DNA of 64,000 nt from Granulicella rosea (lineage in GTDB: Bacteria > Acidobacteriota > Terriglobia > Terriglobales > Acidobacteriaceae): positions 124,001-188,000 of the forward strand of contig NZ_FZOU01000007.1 in the NCBI RefSeq assembly GCF_900188085.1, in the 5' to 3' direction. The translations under genes and the position numbers were made by a program. Position 1 is the first letter of the stretch. Each line of letters starts with the position of its first letter. This document shows, piece by piece, positions 36,316-46,333 of this stretch. The notes below the pieces were generated by a model. It made no database searches, was not told the origin of the DNA, and worked only from the letters and a program-made list of their open reading frames with translations.

Positions 36316-37652
36316 GCCTGCACCTTCTGCCTGCGTGTCTCGGCGGACTGGAAGAGGTAGACGATCAGCACGGTCATCAGCGGCTCCAGCGGATGGCGGA
36401 AGCGCGCCTGCACCGTCACGAAGTAGTAGATCATCGGCGCCAGCGCGAAGGCCCAGAAGAAGAGCCATGCGGCGGGAATCCGCTGCCGGATCGCCAGCGC
36501 CAGCCCGAGCAGCGAGGCAACGCTGATCCAGCCGTAGTTCAGCACGCGCAGGAACTCCTCGAAGAGGTGGTCGATCGGGTGCGGCACGCTGAACCAGAAG
36601 AAGTAGACGCGCTGGACGATGTGCGCGACCCAGAGGCCGGGGTCGGCCTTGATCTGGCGATTCGCCTTCACGCCCTGCTCCTTGCTGTAGGCGAGTTCGC
36701 CCAGTTGGCGATAGCGCACGAACGAGGGATGCGTCTCCGCCATGGGCAGGGTCGCGGCCCAGGGGAAGCCGTGGTTGGCGGGCAGGGTCGCCTCGTACAT
36801 CTCCGCGCCGAAGTTCGAGCGCAGAGGCACGAAGGCGTGGAAGGCGTACCAGTTGCGCACGACCCAGGGGCTGACGACCGCGATGCAGACGACGCCCGAA
36901 AGCACGGCGTTGCGCAGCGCCAGGCCGATACGTCCGGCGCGCAGCACGTCCCACAGCATCCAGATGGCGCATGCGGGCAGAAAGAGCAGCAGCGAGCTGT
37001 TCGAGAGCGCGATGAGACCCCAGCCGGCGCCGAAGACGATCCAGCGGCCGGCGGTCTGGTTCACGGTCTGGCCTGCCTCCACCGCGCCGGTCTCGCCGAC
37101 GCCGCGTATGCGCAGCGCCATGACGAAGATCCACGCGAAGAGGAACGCCGTCAGCGACATCTCCCAGATCCAGTGCACGGCGTACTGCATCGCCGCGGGA
37201 TACAGCGCCCACAGCCAGCCGGACCAGAGCGCAACCTTCAACCCGCGGGCATTGCGTCCGAAGCAGCGCCAGGCGATCTCATACACGGCGGGCGCGATGG
37301 CCGCCGAGAACAGGCTGTTGACCGTGAGCGCCACCCACGCCGAGAGCGTCGAGTAGACGCCGAAGAGCTTGAAGATGCCGGCCAGCAGCAGCGGATACGC
37401 CGGCGGCACCCAGGCCGTCGGGCCGGAGTGGCCGTTGAAGGGGTCGGAGTAGCCGTAGCCGGTGACCAGCGCGCGCGCCACCCGGCCCATCTCCCAGCCG
37501 AACTCGAAGTGGTCCAGGTGGATGCGGATGCGGTACTTATGCGCGGCGGTCAGGAAGATGACGCGCGCCGCGAAGCCGACCCAGAACATCCGCCAGGGAA
37601 GCCTGTTTTCAGCAGCAGGCGGATTGAAAAACGCTCGAAACCACTCTTTCAT
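36312..37652 (-). CDS. GT39/ArnT-type membrane glycosyltransferase
   Basis: 446 residues with about 10 hydrophobic helices. The first periplasmic loop is HLDHFEFGWEMGRVARALVTGYGYSDPF, matching the early acidic loop of PMT/ArnT enzymes (catalytic Asp/Glu). The next is SGPTAWVPPAYPLLLAGI. These enzymes transfer sugar from a polyprenyl-phosphate to protein or lipid. It is the upstream gene of a two-gene unit with the epimerase. Confidence 0.82.
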   Translation of the reverse strand: MKEWFRAFFNPPAAENRLPWRMFWVGFAARVIFLTAAHKYRIRIHLDHFEFGWEMGRVARALVTGYGYSDPFNGHSGPTAWVPPAYPLLLAGIFKLFGVYSTLSAWVALTVNSLFSAAIAPAVYEIAWRCFGRNARGLKVALWSGWLWALYPAAMQYAVHWIWEMSLTAFLFAWIFVMALRIRGVGETGAVEAGQTVNQTAGRWIVFGAGWGLIALSNSSLLLFLPACAIWMLWDVLRAGRIGLALRNAVLSGVVCIAVVSPWVVRNWYAFHAFVPLRSNFGAEMYEATLPANHGFPWAATLPMAETHPSFVRYRQLGELAYSKEQGVKANRQIKADPGLWVAHIVQRVYFFWFSVPHPIDHLFEEFLRVLNYGWISVASLLGLALAIRQRIPAAWLFFWAFALAPMIYYFVTVQARFRHPLEPLMTVLIVYLFQSAETRRQKVQA

Positions 37653-37762
37653 CTTCCTTCGATTCTATCCTCCCATCGAACCCTGCTGACACCATGCTGT
37701 CAGCAGCCCCTGCCTATCCTCACTTCAGGTCACAACGTTACCGAGATTTTGAGGAGCACGAC

Positions 37763-38140
37763 ATGAGCGAAAACCCCGCCGCCAACGCCATCCACTGGTT
37801 CGAGATTCCCACCACGGACCTCGACCGCGCCACCACCTTCTACGAGGCGCTGCTCGCCTGCACGAAGATGCACCGAGCCACCTATGGCTATCCCATGGCC
37901 GTCTTCCCGTATGCGCAGCCCGGCATCGGCGGCGCGCTCATCCAGTCGCCGGAGCTGAAGCCGAGCGCCGACGGCGCGCTGATCTACCTCGCCTGCCAGA
38001 AGCTCGACGAAGCCGAAAAGCGCATCGAGCCGAACGGCGGCGAGGTGCTCAAACCCTACGCGGAGATCCCCGGCGGCTTCGGGTTTGAGGTCATCCTGAA
38101 GGATACCGAGGGAAATCGCGTTGCTCTGCACAGCCGGTAA
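37763..38140 (+). CDS. VOC-family (glyoxalase/bleomycin-resistance fold) protein
   Basis: 125 residues. Paired beta-alpha-beta-beta-beta units are visible: IHWFEIPTTDLDRATTFYEALL and ALIYLACQKLDEAEKRIEPNGGEVLKPYAEIPGGFGFEVILKDTEGNRVALHS. Metal ligands (His in the first strand and Glu in the last) are not all present. A GAGGAG site precedes the ATG. Function unknown. Confidence 0.85.
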   Translation: MSENPAANAIHWFEIPTTDLDRATTFYEALLACTKMHRATYGYPMAVFPYAQPGIGGALIQSPELKPSADGALIYLACQKLDEAEKRIEPNGGEVLKPYAEIPGGFGFEVILKDTEGNRVALHSR

Positions 38141-38148
38141 GAGCGCAT

Positions 38149-38317
38149 TGAAAGGGCGGGACTTCAGTCCCGCCACAACCCCAGCTATGCAGGGCGGCTT
38201 CAGCCGCTGAGGGAATATTTGAGCCCCCGAAGCTGCCTTCCGGTCAAAATTCCCTCAGCGGCTAAAGCCGCGACATCGTTTCGCTTCTTTGGCAGGACTG
38301 AAGTCCTGCCCTTTCAA
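38149..38317. repeat. family B repeat, complete nested copy
   Basis: Four arms in order outer-inner-inner-outer: GGGCGGGACTTCAGTCCCGCC, then GCGGCTTCAGCCGCTGAGG, then CCTCAGCGGCTAAAGCCGC, then GGCAGGACTGAAGTCCTGCC. Each arm is itself a small palindrome, and the whole is a large inverted repeat with TTGAAAGG/CCTTTCAA ends. Confidence 0.85.
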
Positions 38318-38357
38318 AACTGAGGCTATTCATGCCTTTTCTCACTACACTGCCCAT

Positions 38358-39053
38358 ATGCGTCGCGCCGACCGGCTCTTCCGAATCGTCCAGCTTCTCC
38401 GCTCCGGGCGCCTGCTCACGGCGCAGAAGCTGGCCGAAAAACTCGAGGTTTCGACCCGCAGCATCTACCGCGATATCCGCGAGCTGCAACTGTCGGGCAC
38501 GCCGGTCGAAGGCGAGGCCGGCGTGGGCTACACCCTGCGCCGCGACTTCGACCTGCCGCCGCTGATGTTTACCCGTCAGGAGCTGACGGCGCTGGTGCTC
38601 GGCGCGCGTCTGGTGCAGGCGCTGGGCGGTGCGGAGAGCGCGGCCGCGGCGCACTCCGCGCTGGGCCGCATCGAGGCGGTGCTTTCGACCGAGATGCGCG
38701 AGCGGCTGGACTCGATCCTCTTCTTCGCGCCGGACTTTTACATCCCAAAGAACGTGCGGGAGCGGCTGGACGTCATCCACGAGGCCTGCATTCAGCGGCA
38801 TCCGCTGCGCTTCGACTACGTCCGCGAGGACGGCCACGCCACCCGCGCCCGAACGGTGCGTCCGCTGGCGCTCTACTGCTGGCGCAGCGCGTGGACCGTG
38901 GCGACGTGGTGCGAGCTGCGCCACGGCTTCCGCGTCTTCCGCATCGACCGCATGGAGAGGTTCGAGGTGATGCCGGAAACCTTCGAACACCGGCGTGGGC
39001 AAAGGCTGGAAGATTATCTGCTCACCGTCACCGAGCCGCCGAAGGACGCGTGA
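38358..39053 (+). CDS. WYL-domain transcriptional regulator
   Basis: 231 residues. An N-terminal winged HTH (RADRLFRIVQLLRSGRLLTAQKLAEKLEVSTRSIYRDIREL), then a WYL domain (about 130-215) including LRFDYVREDGHATRARTVRPLALYCWRSAWTVATWC and FRIDRMERFEV. WYL regulators sense ligands, often nucleic acids or oligonucleotides. The target is unknown; the upstream gene is separated by a repeat. Confidence 0.9.
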   Translation: MRRADRLFRIVQLLRSGRLLTAQKLAEKLEVSTRSIYRDIRELQLSGTPVEGEAGVGYTLRRDFDLPPLMFTRQELTALVLGARLVQALGGAESAAAAHSALGRIEAVLSTEMRERLDSILFFAPDFYIPKNVRERLDVIHEACIQRHPLRFDYVREDGHATRARTVRPLALYCWRSAWTVATWCELRHGFRVFRIDRMERFEVMPETFEHRRGQRLEDYLLTVTEPPKDA

Positions 39054-39125
39054 GCAGTCTCCGCATCTCCATACCCTCGCACAAACGCTCGTCATTCTCG
39101 GCGGGTGTGAGGATTCACCCCGACA

Positions 39126-40433
39126 TTACCGCAGCGCGTGCCGTGCCGCGTCGAGCGCCAGCCCGATCTCCACATCCCTATGCGCGGTCGAGATAAAAGC
39201 AGCCTCGTACTGGCTTGGCGGCAGCCACACTCCGGCCTCGAGCATCGCGCGATGGAAGCGTGCGAACGCCTTCGTGTCCGACGTCGCGGCGGAGGCGAAG
39301 TCCGTCACCGGCTGGTCCGTGAAGAACCACGTAAACATCGAGCCGACGCGGTTGGTCGTCAGCGGAATCCCCGCGGCATGCGCGATGCTGGCGACGCCGT
39401 CGGCGATGTGCGCGGTCACGCGTTCCAGCCCGCCGTAGACCTCGCCTTCATGCTGGATGAGGTGTTCGAGCGTCGCGATGCCGGCGGCCATGGCCAGCGG
39501 GTTGCCGCTGAGCGTGCCCGCCTGGTAGACCGGCCCGAGCGGCGCCAGGTAGTCCATGATCTCCGCGCGTCCGCCGAAGACGCCGCAGGGCAGGCCGCCG
39601 CCGACGATCTTGCCCAGCGTGGTGATGTCCGCCTGCACTCCGTACATCTGCTGCGCGCCGCCGAGCGAGAGCCGGAAGCCGGTCATCACCTCGTCGACGA
39701 TCAGCAGCGCGCCGTGTTGCGTGCAGAGGCGGCGCAGCTCCGAAAGAAAGCCCGGCGCGGGCGCGATCGTTCCGGCGTTGCCGACGACCGGTTCGAGGAT
39801 GATGCAGGCGATCTGCTCCGGGTGATTCTCGAACGCCAGCTCGACCGCCGTCAGGTCGTTGTAAGGCAGCGCGAGCGTGTGCATCGCGGTCTCTTCCGGC
39901 ACGCCGGCCGAGCCGGGGATGCCGAGCGTGGCGATGCCCGAGCCGGCCTTGACCAGCAGCGCGTCGGCGTGGCCGTGGTAGCAGCCCTCGAACTTGACGA
40001 CGAACTTGCGGCCGGTGAAGCCGCGCGCCAGCCGTATGGCCGACATGCAGGCCTCGGTGCCGGAGCTGACGAAGCGCAGCTTCTGGATGGACGGGAAGCA
40101 GCGCGTGACCAGTTCGGCGAGGTTCGCCTCGCCGGCGTGCGATGCGCCGAAGCTGGCGCCGCGCGCCGCCGCCTGCTGGATCGCCTCGACCACCGGCTCG
40201 AAGGCGTGGCCGAGGATCATCGGCCCCCAGGAGCCGAAGAAGTCGAGGTAACGGTTGCCGTCGGCGTCCCACAGGTAGGCGCCCTTGGCGTGCGTGACGA
40301 ACGGCGGGTCTCCGCCCACGGCGAGGAAGGCGCGGACGGGCGAGTCGACGCCGCCAGGCAACAGGCGGGCGGCGCGCTGCTGCAGCGCTCGGGATTGGGT
40401 CGTGACGCGGGCGGTAGGTTCGTTCGACGGCAT
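39126..40433 (-). CDS. hemL: glutamate-1-semialdehyde 2,1-aminomutase
   Basis: 435 residues, class III PLP aminotransferase. The PLP Lys is in [18 protein letters not shown]. Other signatures: [35 protein letters not shown] and [15 protein letters not shown]. It makes 5-aminolevulinate for tetrapyrroles from glutamate semialdehyde. No other hem genes are adjacent. It is divergent from the PAS kinase, 60 bases between starts. Confidence 0.96.
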   Translation of the reverse strand: MPSNEPTARVTTQSRALQQRAARLLPGGVDSPVRAFLAVGGDPPFVTHAKGAYLWDADGNRYLDFFGSWGPMILGHAFEPVVEAIQQAAARGASFGASHAGEANLAELVTRCFPSIQKLRFVSSGTEACMSAIRLARGFTGRKFVVKFEGCYHGHADALLVKAGSGIATLGIPGSAGVPEETAMHTLALPYNDLTAVELAFENHPEQIACIILEPVVGNAGTIAPAPGFLSELRRLCTQHGALLIVDEVMTGFRLSLGGAQQMYGVQADITTLGKIVGGGLPCGVFGGRAEIMDYLAPLGPVYQAGTLSGNPLAMAAGIATLEHLIQHEGEVYGGLERVTAHIADGVASIAHAAGIPLTTNRVGSMFTWFFTDQPVTDFASAATSDTKAFARFHRAMLEAGVWLPPSQYEAAFISTAHRDVEIGLALDAARHALR

Positions 40434-40493
40434 GGATTGAGTATATGGAATGCCGCGCGGATGCCGGAAAGCCATGGCGCGTAGAATGTTACG

Positions 40494-42413
40494 GTGACAA
40501 CCGGGGCCGAGTCGATGCAGCCGTTCCACCAGAGATTGTCCGACGAATCGGACGAGGTCCGGCTGCGCAAGATCGCGGATACGCTCCCGACCTACATCGC
40601 CTACGTCGGCCCCGACCTGCGCTACCGCATGGCGAACCGGATGTACGAGCAGCAGTTCGGCCTGTCTTCCGGTCAGATTGTGGGCCGGCTCGTCGCCGAG
40701 GTGGTCGGCCCATCGTTCGAACGGGTGGGGCGCTATCTGCGCGCCGCGCTGGCCGGCGAGACGCAGCGATTCGAGACCCCGATGCACACCCTCGACGGCG
40801 TCCGCCACCTCGAGGTCTCGCACATTCCGGACCGCGACGCCGAGGGACGCGTGGTGGGGGTGATCGTCCACGGGTTGGACGTGACCGAACGGCTCCAGGC
40901 GCAGGAGGCGCTGCGCCGGAGCGAGGATCGCCTGCGCATGGCGCTCGACGCGGCCAGCGGCGTCGGCGCCTGGGACTGGGACATCGTCACCGATAAGGTC
41001 TACGCCGACAGCGGCTTCGCGCAGCTTTACAGCGTGGACGAGGAGCAGGCGCGCAACGGCATCCGCATCGCGGAGTTTCAACGCAACATCCACCCGGAGG
41101 ACGCGGACCGCGTCGCGAGCGGCATCGCCGCGGCCATGCGCACAGGCGAACGGTTTCGCGAGGAGTACCGTCTGCTGCAACCGGATGGCTCCTCCCGCTG
41201 GGTCTGCGCCGTGGGCCGCTGCATCTTCGCGGTCGATGGCGCGCCGGTCCGTTTCCCTGGCGTCGCCTTCGACATCACCGACCGGCGGCGGAACGAAGAG
41301 ATCGTGCGGGCCAGCGAAGAGCGGCTGCGCATCGCGGTCGATACAGCGAAGCTCGGCAGTTGGGAGCTCGATCTGACGACGGAGCAGATTCTCTGCTCCG
41401 CGCAGTGCAAGGCGAACTATGGCGTTGCGCCCGAAGACGAGCTGACCTACGACTACTTCCTCCAGTGCGTACACCCCGAAGACCGCGAGAGCCTGCAGCG
41501 GGAGGTCGACCGCGCGGTCGAAACCGGAACCGACTATCGCCACGAGTACCGCATCCTGTGGCCGGACGAGAGCGTCCACTGGGTGATCGCGAACGGCAGA
41601 ACGGTGCGCGACCGGGAAGACCGGCCCACGAAGATGATCGGCGTGACGCTGGACGTCACGGAGCGCCACCACGCCGAAACGGCGCTGATGCAGAGCGAGA
41701 AGCTGGCCGCGGTGGGCCGGCTGGCGTCGTCGATCGCGCACGAGATCAACAATCCGCTGGAGTCGGTGATGAACCTGCTCTACCTGGCGCGGCTGACGGC
41801 GGAAGACCGCGATACCCGGTCCTACCTCGACATGGCCGACCAGGAGCTGCAGCGGGTGGCCGTGATCGCGAATCAGACGCTGCGTTTCCACAAGCAATCC
41901 ACAAGGCCCGTGCTGAGCGCCTGCGAGGATCTGATCGGCAGCGTGCTGACGATCTACCAGGGCCGGCTGGTGAACTCCAGCGTGCGGGTGGAGAAGCGCA
42001 AACGCGCCCAGCGGCCCGTACTGTGCTTCGACGGGGAGATTCGCCAGGTCTTGAACAACCTCTTCGGCAACGCCATCGACGCCATGCCGCAGGGCGGCCG
42101 GTTGCTGGTGCGCAGCCGCGAGACGACGGCGTGGAAGAGCGGAGAGCGTGGCCTCGCCATCACCGTCGCCGACACCGGCGCGGGCATGAGCGCCGCAACC
42201 GCGCGCCGCATCTTCGACCCTTTTTTCACCACCAAGGGCATCGGCGGCACGGGGCTGGGCCTGTGGGTCAGCCAGGAGATCGTCGCCCGGCATCGCGGTT
42301 CGCTGCGCGTGCGCAGCCGCCGGGCGCCGGGCGGCGCGGGCACGGTCTTCATCCTGTTTCTGCCCTTCGATTTTCTCCCTCCCGGCCCGGTCGCCGAGAC
42401 GGCGTCGGCCTGA
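40494..42413 (+). CDS. soluble multi-PAS sensor histidine kinase (orphan)
   Basis: 639 residues, no membrane helix. Three PAS/PAC units: about 22-135, 150-262 and 275-390, with PAC ends such as [19 protein letters not shown] and [16 protein letters not shown]. The H-box is [17 protein letters not shown] with His416. The HATPase_c part has [28 protein letters not shown] and [19 protein letters not shown]. No receiver gene is next to it. The GTG start follows directly on the hemL divergent region. It probably senses a cytoplasmic redox, light or ligand signal through PAS. Confidence 0.9.
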   Translation: MTTGAESMQPFHQRLSDESDEVRLRKIADTLPTYIAYVGPDLRYRMANRMYEQQFGLSSGQIVGRLVAEVVGPSFERVGRYLRAALAGETQRFETPMHTLDGVRHLEVSHIPDRDAEGRVVGVIVHGLDVTERLQAQEALRRSEDRLRMALDAASGVGAWDWDIVTDKVYADSGFAQLYSVDEEQARNGIRIAEFQRNIHPEDADRVASGIAAAMRTGERFREEYRLLQPDGSSRWVCAVGRCIFAVDGAPVRFPGVAFDITDRRRNEEIVRASEERLRIAVDTAKLGSWELDLTTEQILCSAQCKANYGVAPEDELTYDYFLQCVHPEDRESLQREVDRAVETGTDYRHEYRILWPDESVHWVIANGRTVRDREDRPTKMIGVTLDVTERHHAETALMQSEKLAAVGRLASSIAHEINNPLESVMNLLYLARLTAEDRDTRSYLDMADQELQRVAVIANQTLRFHKQSTRPVLSACEDLIGSVLTIYQGRLVNSSVRVEKRKRAQRPVLCFDGEIRQVLNNLFGNAIDAMPQGGRLLVRSRETTAWKSGERGLAITVADTGAGMSAATARRIFDPFFTTKGIGGTGLGLWVSQEIVARHRGSLRVRSRRAPGGAGTVFILFLPFDFLPPGPVAETASA

Positions 42414-42482
42414 ATTCACATGGCGTGGAAAAACCCCCTGCTAGACTGAAGTTCCAAGCTTTTCTTGGAATTACTGGAGCCC

Positions 42483-43589
42483 ATGTTGCACGATCTTCCC
42501 CCCAGCACCCCCAAAGCCGGTGAGCCTGAGAATGCGGCAGCCGAACCGAAGGCCGCCAAGACACCCGTCAGCTACGCCGACGCCGGCGTGGACATCACCT
42601 CGGGCGACCGTGCGAAGCAGCGCATCAAGATGCTGGCGCGCAAGACCTTCAACAAGCAGGTTTTGAGCGAGATCGGCGGCTTCGGCGGCCTCTTCGCGCT
42701 CGACCTCGTCAAGTTTCCCGAGCCCGTGCTGGTCTCGAGCGCGGACGGCGTGGGCACCAAGCTGAAGGTCGCCTTCGAACTCGGCATCCACCATACCGTG
42801 GGCGCGGACCTGGTCAACCACTGCGTGAACGACATCGCCGTGCAGGGCGCGACGCCGCTCTTCTTCCTGGACTACCTCGCCACCGGCAAGCTCGAAAACG
42901 ACGTCGTCGAGACGGTCGTGCGCGGCCTGTCCGAGGCCTGCAAGGCGAATGGCTGCGCGCTCATCGGCGGCGAAACCGCCCAGATGCCCGGCTTCTACGC
43001 CGACGGCGAGTACGATCTGGCCGGCACGATCATCGGCGCGGTCAACCGGCCGGACATCATCACCGGCGCGGGCATCGAGATCGGCGACGTGCTGCTGGGC
43101 CTGCCTTCGAACGGCCTGCACACGAACGGCTACTCGCTGGCGCGCAAGCTGCTCTTCGAGGTCGCCGGCTACGGTCCGGACCAGTATGTGAACGAGCTGA
43201 AGGACAAGACGGGCGCCGCGCTGATGCGCACGCATCGCAGCTATCTCTCTGTGATCAAAAAACTTACGGCTGGCGGCCTGGTCGCGGGCATGGCTCACAT
43301 CACCGGCGGCGGCATCACCGAAAACCTGCCGCGCATCCTGCCGAAGGGCATGGACGCGGTCGTCGACCTCGCCTCGTGGACCGTGCCGCCGCTCTTCGAA
43401 CACCTGCGCGAGCTGGGCTCGGTGACCGAGGAAGAGATGATGCGCACCTTCAACATGGGCATCGGCCTGATCGCCGTGATCCCCGCCGAGAAGATCACCA
43501 AGGCGAAGGCGATCCTGAACCGCGCGAACGAACGCCACTGCATCCTGGGGCGGATCGTGCGGGGCACGCGCAAGGTCGTTTACAACTAA
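42483..43589 (+). CDS. purM: phosphoribosylformylglycinamidine cyclo-ligase (AIR synthetase)
   Basis: 368 residues. The fifth step of IMP synthesis. Family motifs: SYADAGVDI, DGVGTKLKVAFE, DLVNHCVNDIAVQGATPLFFLDY, ALIGGETAQMPGFYADGEYDLAGT and GLPSNGLHTNGYSLAR, HITGGGITENLPRIL. A Pro/Ala-rich N-terminal extension of about 30 residues precedes the core. ATG at 42483 has GGAG upstream. Separate from purA and purF-purL. Confidence 0.97.
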   Translation: MLHDLPPSTPKAGEPENAAAEPKAAKTPVSYADAGVDITSGDRAKQRIKMLARKTFNKQVLSEIGGFGGLFALDLVKFPEPVLVSSADGVGTKLKVAFELGIHHTVGADLVNHCVNDIAVQGATPLFFLDYLATGKLENDVVETVVRGLSEACKANGCALIGGETAQMPGFYADGEYDLAGTIIGAVNRPDIITGAGIEIGDVLLGLPSNGLHTNGYSLARKLLFEVAGYGPDQYVNELKDKTGAALMRTHRSYLSVIKKLTAGGLVAGMAHITGGGITENLPRILPKGMDAVVDLASWTVPPLFEHLRELGSVTEEEMMRTFNMGIGLIAVIPAEKITKAKAILNRANERHCILGRIVRGTRKVVYN

Positions 43590-43628
43590 GGCCGAGTGTC
43601 GGAGCGCCGGCTCATGATCATGCTCGTG

Positions 43629-43807
43629 TTAAGGGCACGGCCTCAGCCGTGCCGTGTGAGATTGGGAACGACGCGGCTTTAGCGGCTGAGGTACGGTTCC
43701 GGCTTCGGTGTGGCTATACGCCAATTTCATTAAGAAGACGTACCTCAGCGGCTGAAGCCGCAATGCAAAAGCAGGCTGCTGCGGCACGGCTGAAGCCGTG
43801 CCCTTAA
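43629..43807. repeat. family B repeat, complete nested copy
   Basis: Outer arms AAGGGCACGGC...GCCGTGCC and GGCACGGCTGAAGCCGTGCCCTT; inner arms CGGCTTTAGCGGCTGAGGTAC and GTACCTCAGCGGCTGAAGCCG. The gap between inner arms is about 40 bases. It lies between convergent purM and the RidA-like gene. Confidence 0.9.
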
Positions 43808-43858
43808 GCAGCCTGTTCTTGCATAAGACGGCCAGACGTGTCTTCCTTGCGAAGCTCG

Positions 43859-44347
43859 TTACTTGCTCTTCACCGCGATCACTTCGATCTCCAGCAGAGC
43901 CCACGGCGCGGCCAGCGCGGCGACCTGGAAGGCCGAACGGGCAGGCTTGTTCGGCTGCGTCGCCGTGCCGAAGTACTTCAGGTATTCGCCCTGCATGCCG
44001 GCGAAGTCGAGCTTGCCCGTGGTGGGGTCGGGGCCGAGAAAGACCGTCATCTTGACCACATCCTTCATGTCCAGGCCCTGATCCTGCAGCGCCTTCTGGA
44101 TCTTCGCGAAGACGCTTGCAGCCTGCGTCTTGGTGTCGGTCGCGTAGACCGGAGCGGTCTTCTTGGCCGGGTCGCCCGGGGTGACGGGGTCGGCAAGCTG
44201 GCCCGAGAGATAGTAGGTGTCGCCCACCCAGACGCCGGTGGCGATGGCGGCCTTCTCGGTCTGGATGTGCTTGACCGTGGTTTGCGCCGTAGCAAACGAC
44301 GGCGAGAGTACGAGGGCGGCGGCGAGGATAGCGTTCGAGAGCTTCAT
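43859..44347 (-). CDS. exported RidA/YjgF-family protein
   Basis: 162 residues with a signal peptide (KLSNAILAAALVLSPSFATAQ), unlike most Rid proteins, which are cytosolic. The Rid core has ATGVWVGDTYYLSGQ at the start, AASVFAKIQKALQDQGLDMKDVVKMTVFL and ARSAFQVAALAAPWALLEIEVIAV. The Arg of the enamine site is ARSAFQV. It follows the amine oxidase on the same strand. RidA hydrolyses imine/enamine products of amino-acid oxidases, so a joint role in the periplasm is plausible. Confidence 0.85.
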   Translation of the reverse strand: MKLSNAILAAALVLSPSFATAQTTVKHIQTEKAAIATGVWVGDTYYLSGQLADPVTPGDPAKKTAPVYATDTKTQAASVFAKIQKALQDQGLDMKDVVKMTVFLGPDPTTGKLDFAGMQGEYLKYFGTATQPNKPARSAFQVAALAAPWALLEIEVIAVKSK

Positions 44348-44384
44348 GCGGTTCTCCTTGGTGCGGGTTGTGTCGTGCCGGGAC

Positions 44385-44470
44385 TGAAGGACAAAGACAG
44401 AAGCAGATTCCCTTCGGGAATGAAAAACAAAGGGGCAAAGACAAAAACAAAGGGGCAAAGACAAAAGCAA
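44385..44470. repeat. short tandem repeats between the oxidase and RidA genes
   Basis: The plus strand reads ACAAAGGGGCAAAGACAAAA twice, with related ACAAAGACAGAAGCAG nearby (unit about 21 bases). Similar GCAAAAGCAA/CAAAGACGAA tracts lie inside several family A elements. Confidence 0.7.
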
Positions 44471-44473
44471 GGG

Positions 44474-46105
44474 CTAGACGGCGACGGCGCTCCCGGCCTG
44501 CGAGGCGAGCTTCGCCAGCTTCACCTTCTCCGAGATCATTTTGACCGCTCGCAGCGAGCTGAGCGCCGCGCCCTCCTGCCATGCGACGATGTGGCTTACA
44601 TGGCAGCCGGTGAAGTAGATCGGGCCATCGGGCTGGATGAGTGTCTCGTAGCCGGGGCTGTTGATGCCGCGCGCCGAGGTCGAGCCATCCGGACGCGGCT
44701 GCGTCGGCTTGGCGTCGTACGAGCGAATCCACGAGCCTTCGTTCCACGGAATTTTGCCCCAGCCGACGTACATCGGCTTTTCGAGCTCCTTGCCGTGGCC
44801 GGGATGCAGCCGCTCGATCGACTTGCGCGACTCGGCGAACTTCTCCGGGATCGACAGCTTGCCGAAGGGCGAGGTGCTCTCGTCCGTGTAGCCCGAGACG
44901 ACCACGCCGCGCTCCGTATGCATGTTGGCCGAGGGGAACCAGATCGGGCTGCAGCCGTTCATCACGAACTCCAGGCCGCCGTAGATGTTGTAGTCCTGCT
45001 CCCAGAACCGGCGCGACTCCCACGCGACCTTGTAGGCCGCGGCGTAGCTGCACTCCTCGATCACCTTCTTGTATGGCGCGGCGAAGTCGTTCGGGATCTT
45101 GCGCAGCATCGTCAGCGGCAGCGCGCAGATGCAGTAGTCGCCCTCGATCGTCTTCGCCGCGCCGCCGACGGTGTAGCCCACGCGAACGCCCCTGGAGGTC
45201 TTGCGAATCTCGGTCACGGGCGCGTTGTACTGGACGATATCGCCGAGCGATTTGGCGAAGGCGAAGGGGATGCGGTCCATGCCGCCGACCGGCTGGAACA
45301 TGGTCGCCTGCATGTCGAAGGTCTCCTCGAACAGCACGCCCTGCCAGAAGTTCTCGTCGAGCAGCGTGTGCATGTCGATGGGCGTCGACGGGATGCCGAC
45401 CTGGTCGCCCGCGCCGGGCTCGACCTTGTAGCCCGCGCGGTCTCCGCCGGCGTATTTGCCGGCGTTATCCAAAGACCCGTACATGCGCAGGAAGGCCAGC
45501 ATCCGCTCGCGATCCTCTTTGGTCATCTCGGCGTCGAGCGCGCCGGCGTTCATGCACTTCAACAGCAGCTCGGAGACGTGGCCGCGGGTGTCGTTGATGG
45601 CCTGCCGCTGGATGACCGGCGCGCCGCCGTTGGCCGCGTCGTTCTGCAGGAAGCTGGAACGCGAGGTGTTCACCTCGACCTCCAGCTGCACGCCGAGCTT
45701 CTTGCAGTAGCCCAGGATCGTCCGGTGGATCGAAGGCAGGCGCGCGGGGCCGAAGTTTTGGTAGTGGCCCGCATCCCAGGCGCAGGTCTGCTCCGTGCCG
45801 TCGGTGAACTTGATCTTGTCGCCGGTCCGCACGGTCCAGTTGCGTCCGCCGGGCCGCGCGCGAGCTTCGAGCACGGTGACCTCGTAGCCCAGCTCGCGCA
45901 TCTCGTACGCCGCTACCAGCCCGGCGATGCCGCCGCCGAGGATGACCACCTTCGTACCCTTGCCGGAGCCGGGCGCGGCGTTGAGCGCGATCGGCGCCTC
46001 GGCCTTCGCGGGCATCAGCCCAAGTCCCTGCATGCTCAGAAATGCAGCGCTGTATCCACCAGCCTGCCCAACGCGCGTAAGAAAGTCGCGGCGTGAAAGC
46101 GCCAT
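44474..46105 (-). CDS. Tat-exported FAD-dependent amine/L-amino-acid oxidase
   Basis: 543 residues. Twin-arginine signal LSRRDFLTRVGQAGG at residues 3-17. The FAD motif is VVILGGGIAGLVAAYEMRELGYEVTVLEARARPGGR. The C-terminal FAD-binding motif is GPIYFTGCHVSHIVAWQEGAALSSLRA. Flavin monoamine oxidase fold; products would be an imino acid, H2O2 and ammonia. ATG at 46105 is chosen so the Tat signal is N-terminal; a start at 46162 is possible. RidA is 126 bases downstream. Confidence 0.88.
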   Translation of the reverse strand: MALSRRDFLTRVGQAGGYSAAFLSMQGLGLMPAKAEAPIALNAAPGSGKGTKVVILGGGIAGLVAAYEMRELGYEVTVLEARARPGGRNWTVRTGDKIKFTDGTEQTCAWDAGHYQNFGPARLPSIHRTILGYCKKLGVQLEVEVNTSRSSFLQNDAANGGAPVIQRQAINDTRGHVSELLLKCMNAGALDAEMTKEDRERMLAFLRMYGSLDNAGKYAGGDRAGYKVEPGAGDQVGIPSTPIDMHTLLDENFWQGVLFEETFDMQATMFQPVGGMDRIPFAFAKSLGDIVQYNAPVTEIRKTSRGVRVGYTVGGAAKTIEGDYCICALPLTMLRKIPNDFAAPYKKVIEECSYAAAYKVAWESRRFWEQDYNIYGGLEFVMNGCSPIWFPSANMHTERGVVVSGYTDESTSPFGKLSIPEKFAESRKSIERLHPGHGKELEKPMYVGWGKIPWNEGSWIRSYDAKPTQPRPDGSTSARGINSPGYETLIQPDGPIYFTGCHVSHIVAWQEGAALSSLRAVKMISEKVKLAKLASQAGSAVAV

Positions 46106-46272
46106 ACGTTTATCCCTCGGTCTGAAGTCTTCAATCGCAAAAACGTGCAGGTGATCGAACACTCGAGGCAGGCGGACATGGGCTGTCAGGAGCAGTGAAT
46201 TTGTGTGGTGGGGCTGAGGTAAGTGTATGGGAAAGTTTGGGTTTGTCGATGGCTTTCGTGGCGGGAAAAACG

Positions 46273-46306
46273 AGAAGCAGGTTCTTCGCTACGCTCAGAA
46301 TCACAC
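46273..46306 (+). repeat. family A repeat, single degenerate arm
   Basis: AGAAGCAGGTTCTTCGC and TACGCTCAGAATCACAC is one degenerate arm of family A (the consensus reads GGTCCTTCGCTACGCTCAGGATGACA). The partner arm is absent. Confidence 0.65.
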
Positions 46307-46333
46307 GCTTTGACGGGATGGCGACCTGAGCGT

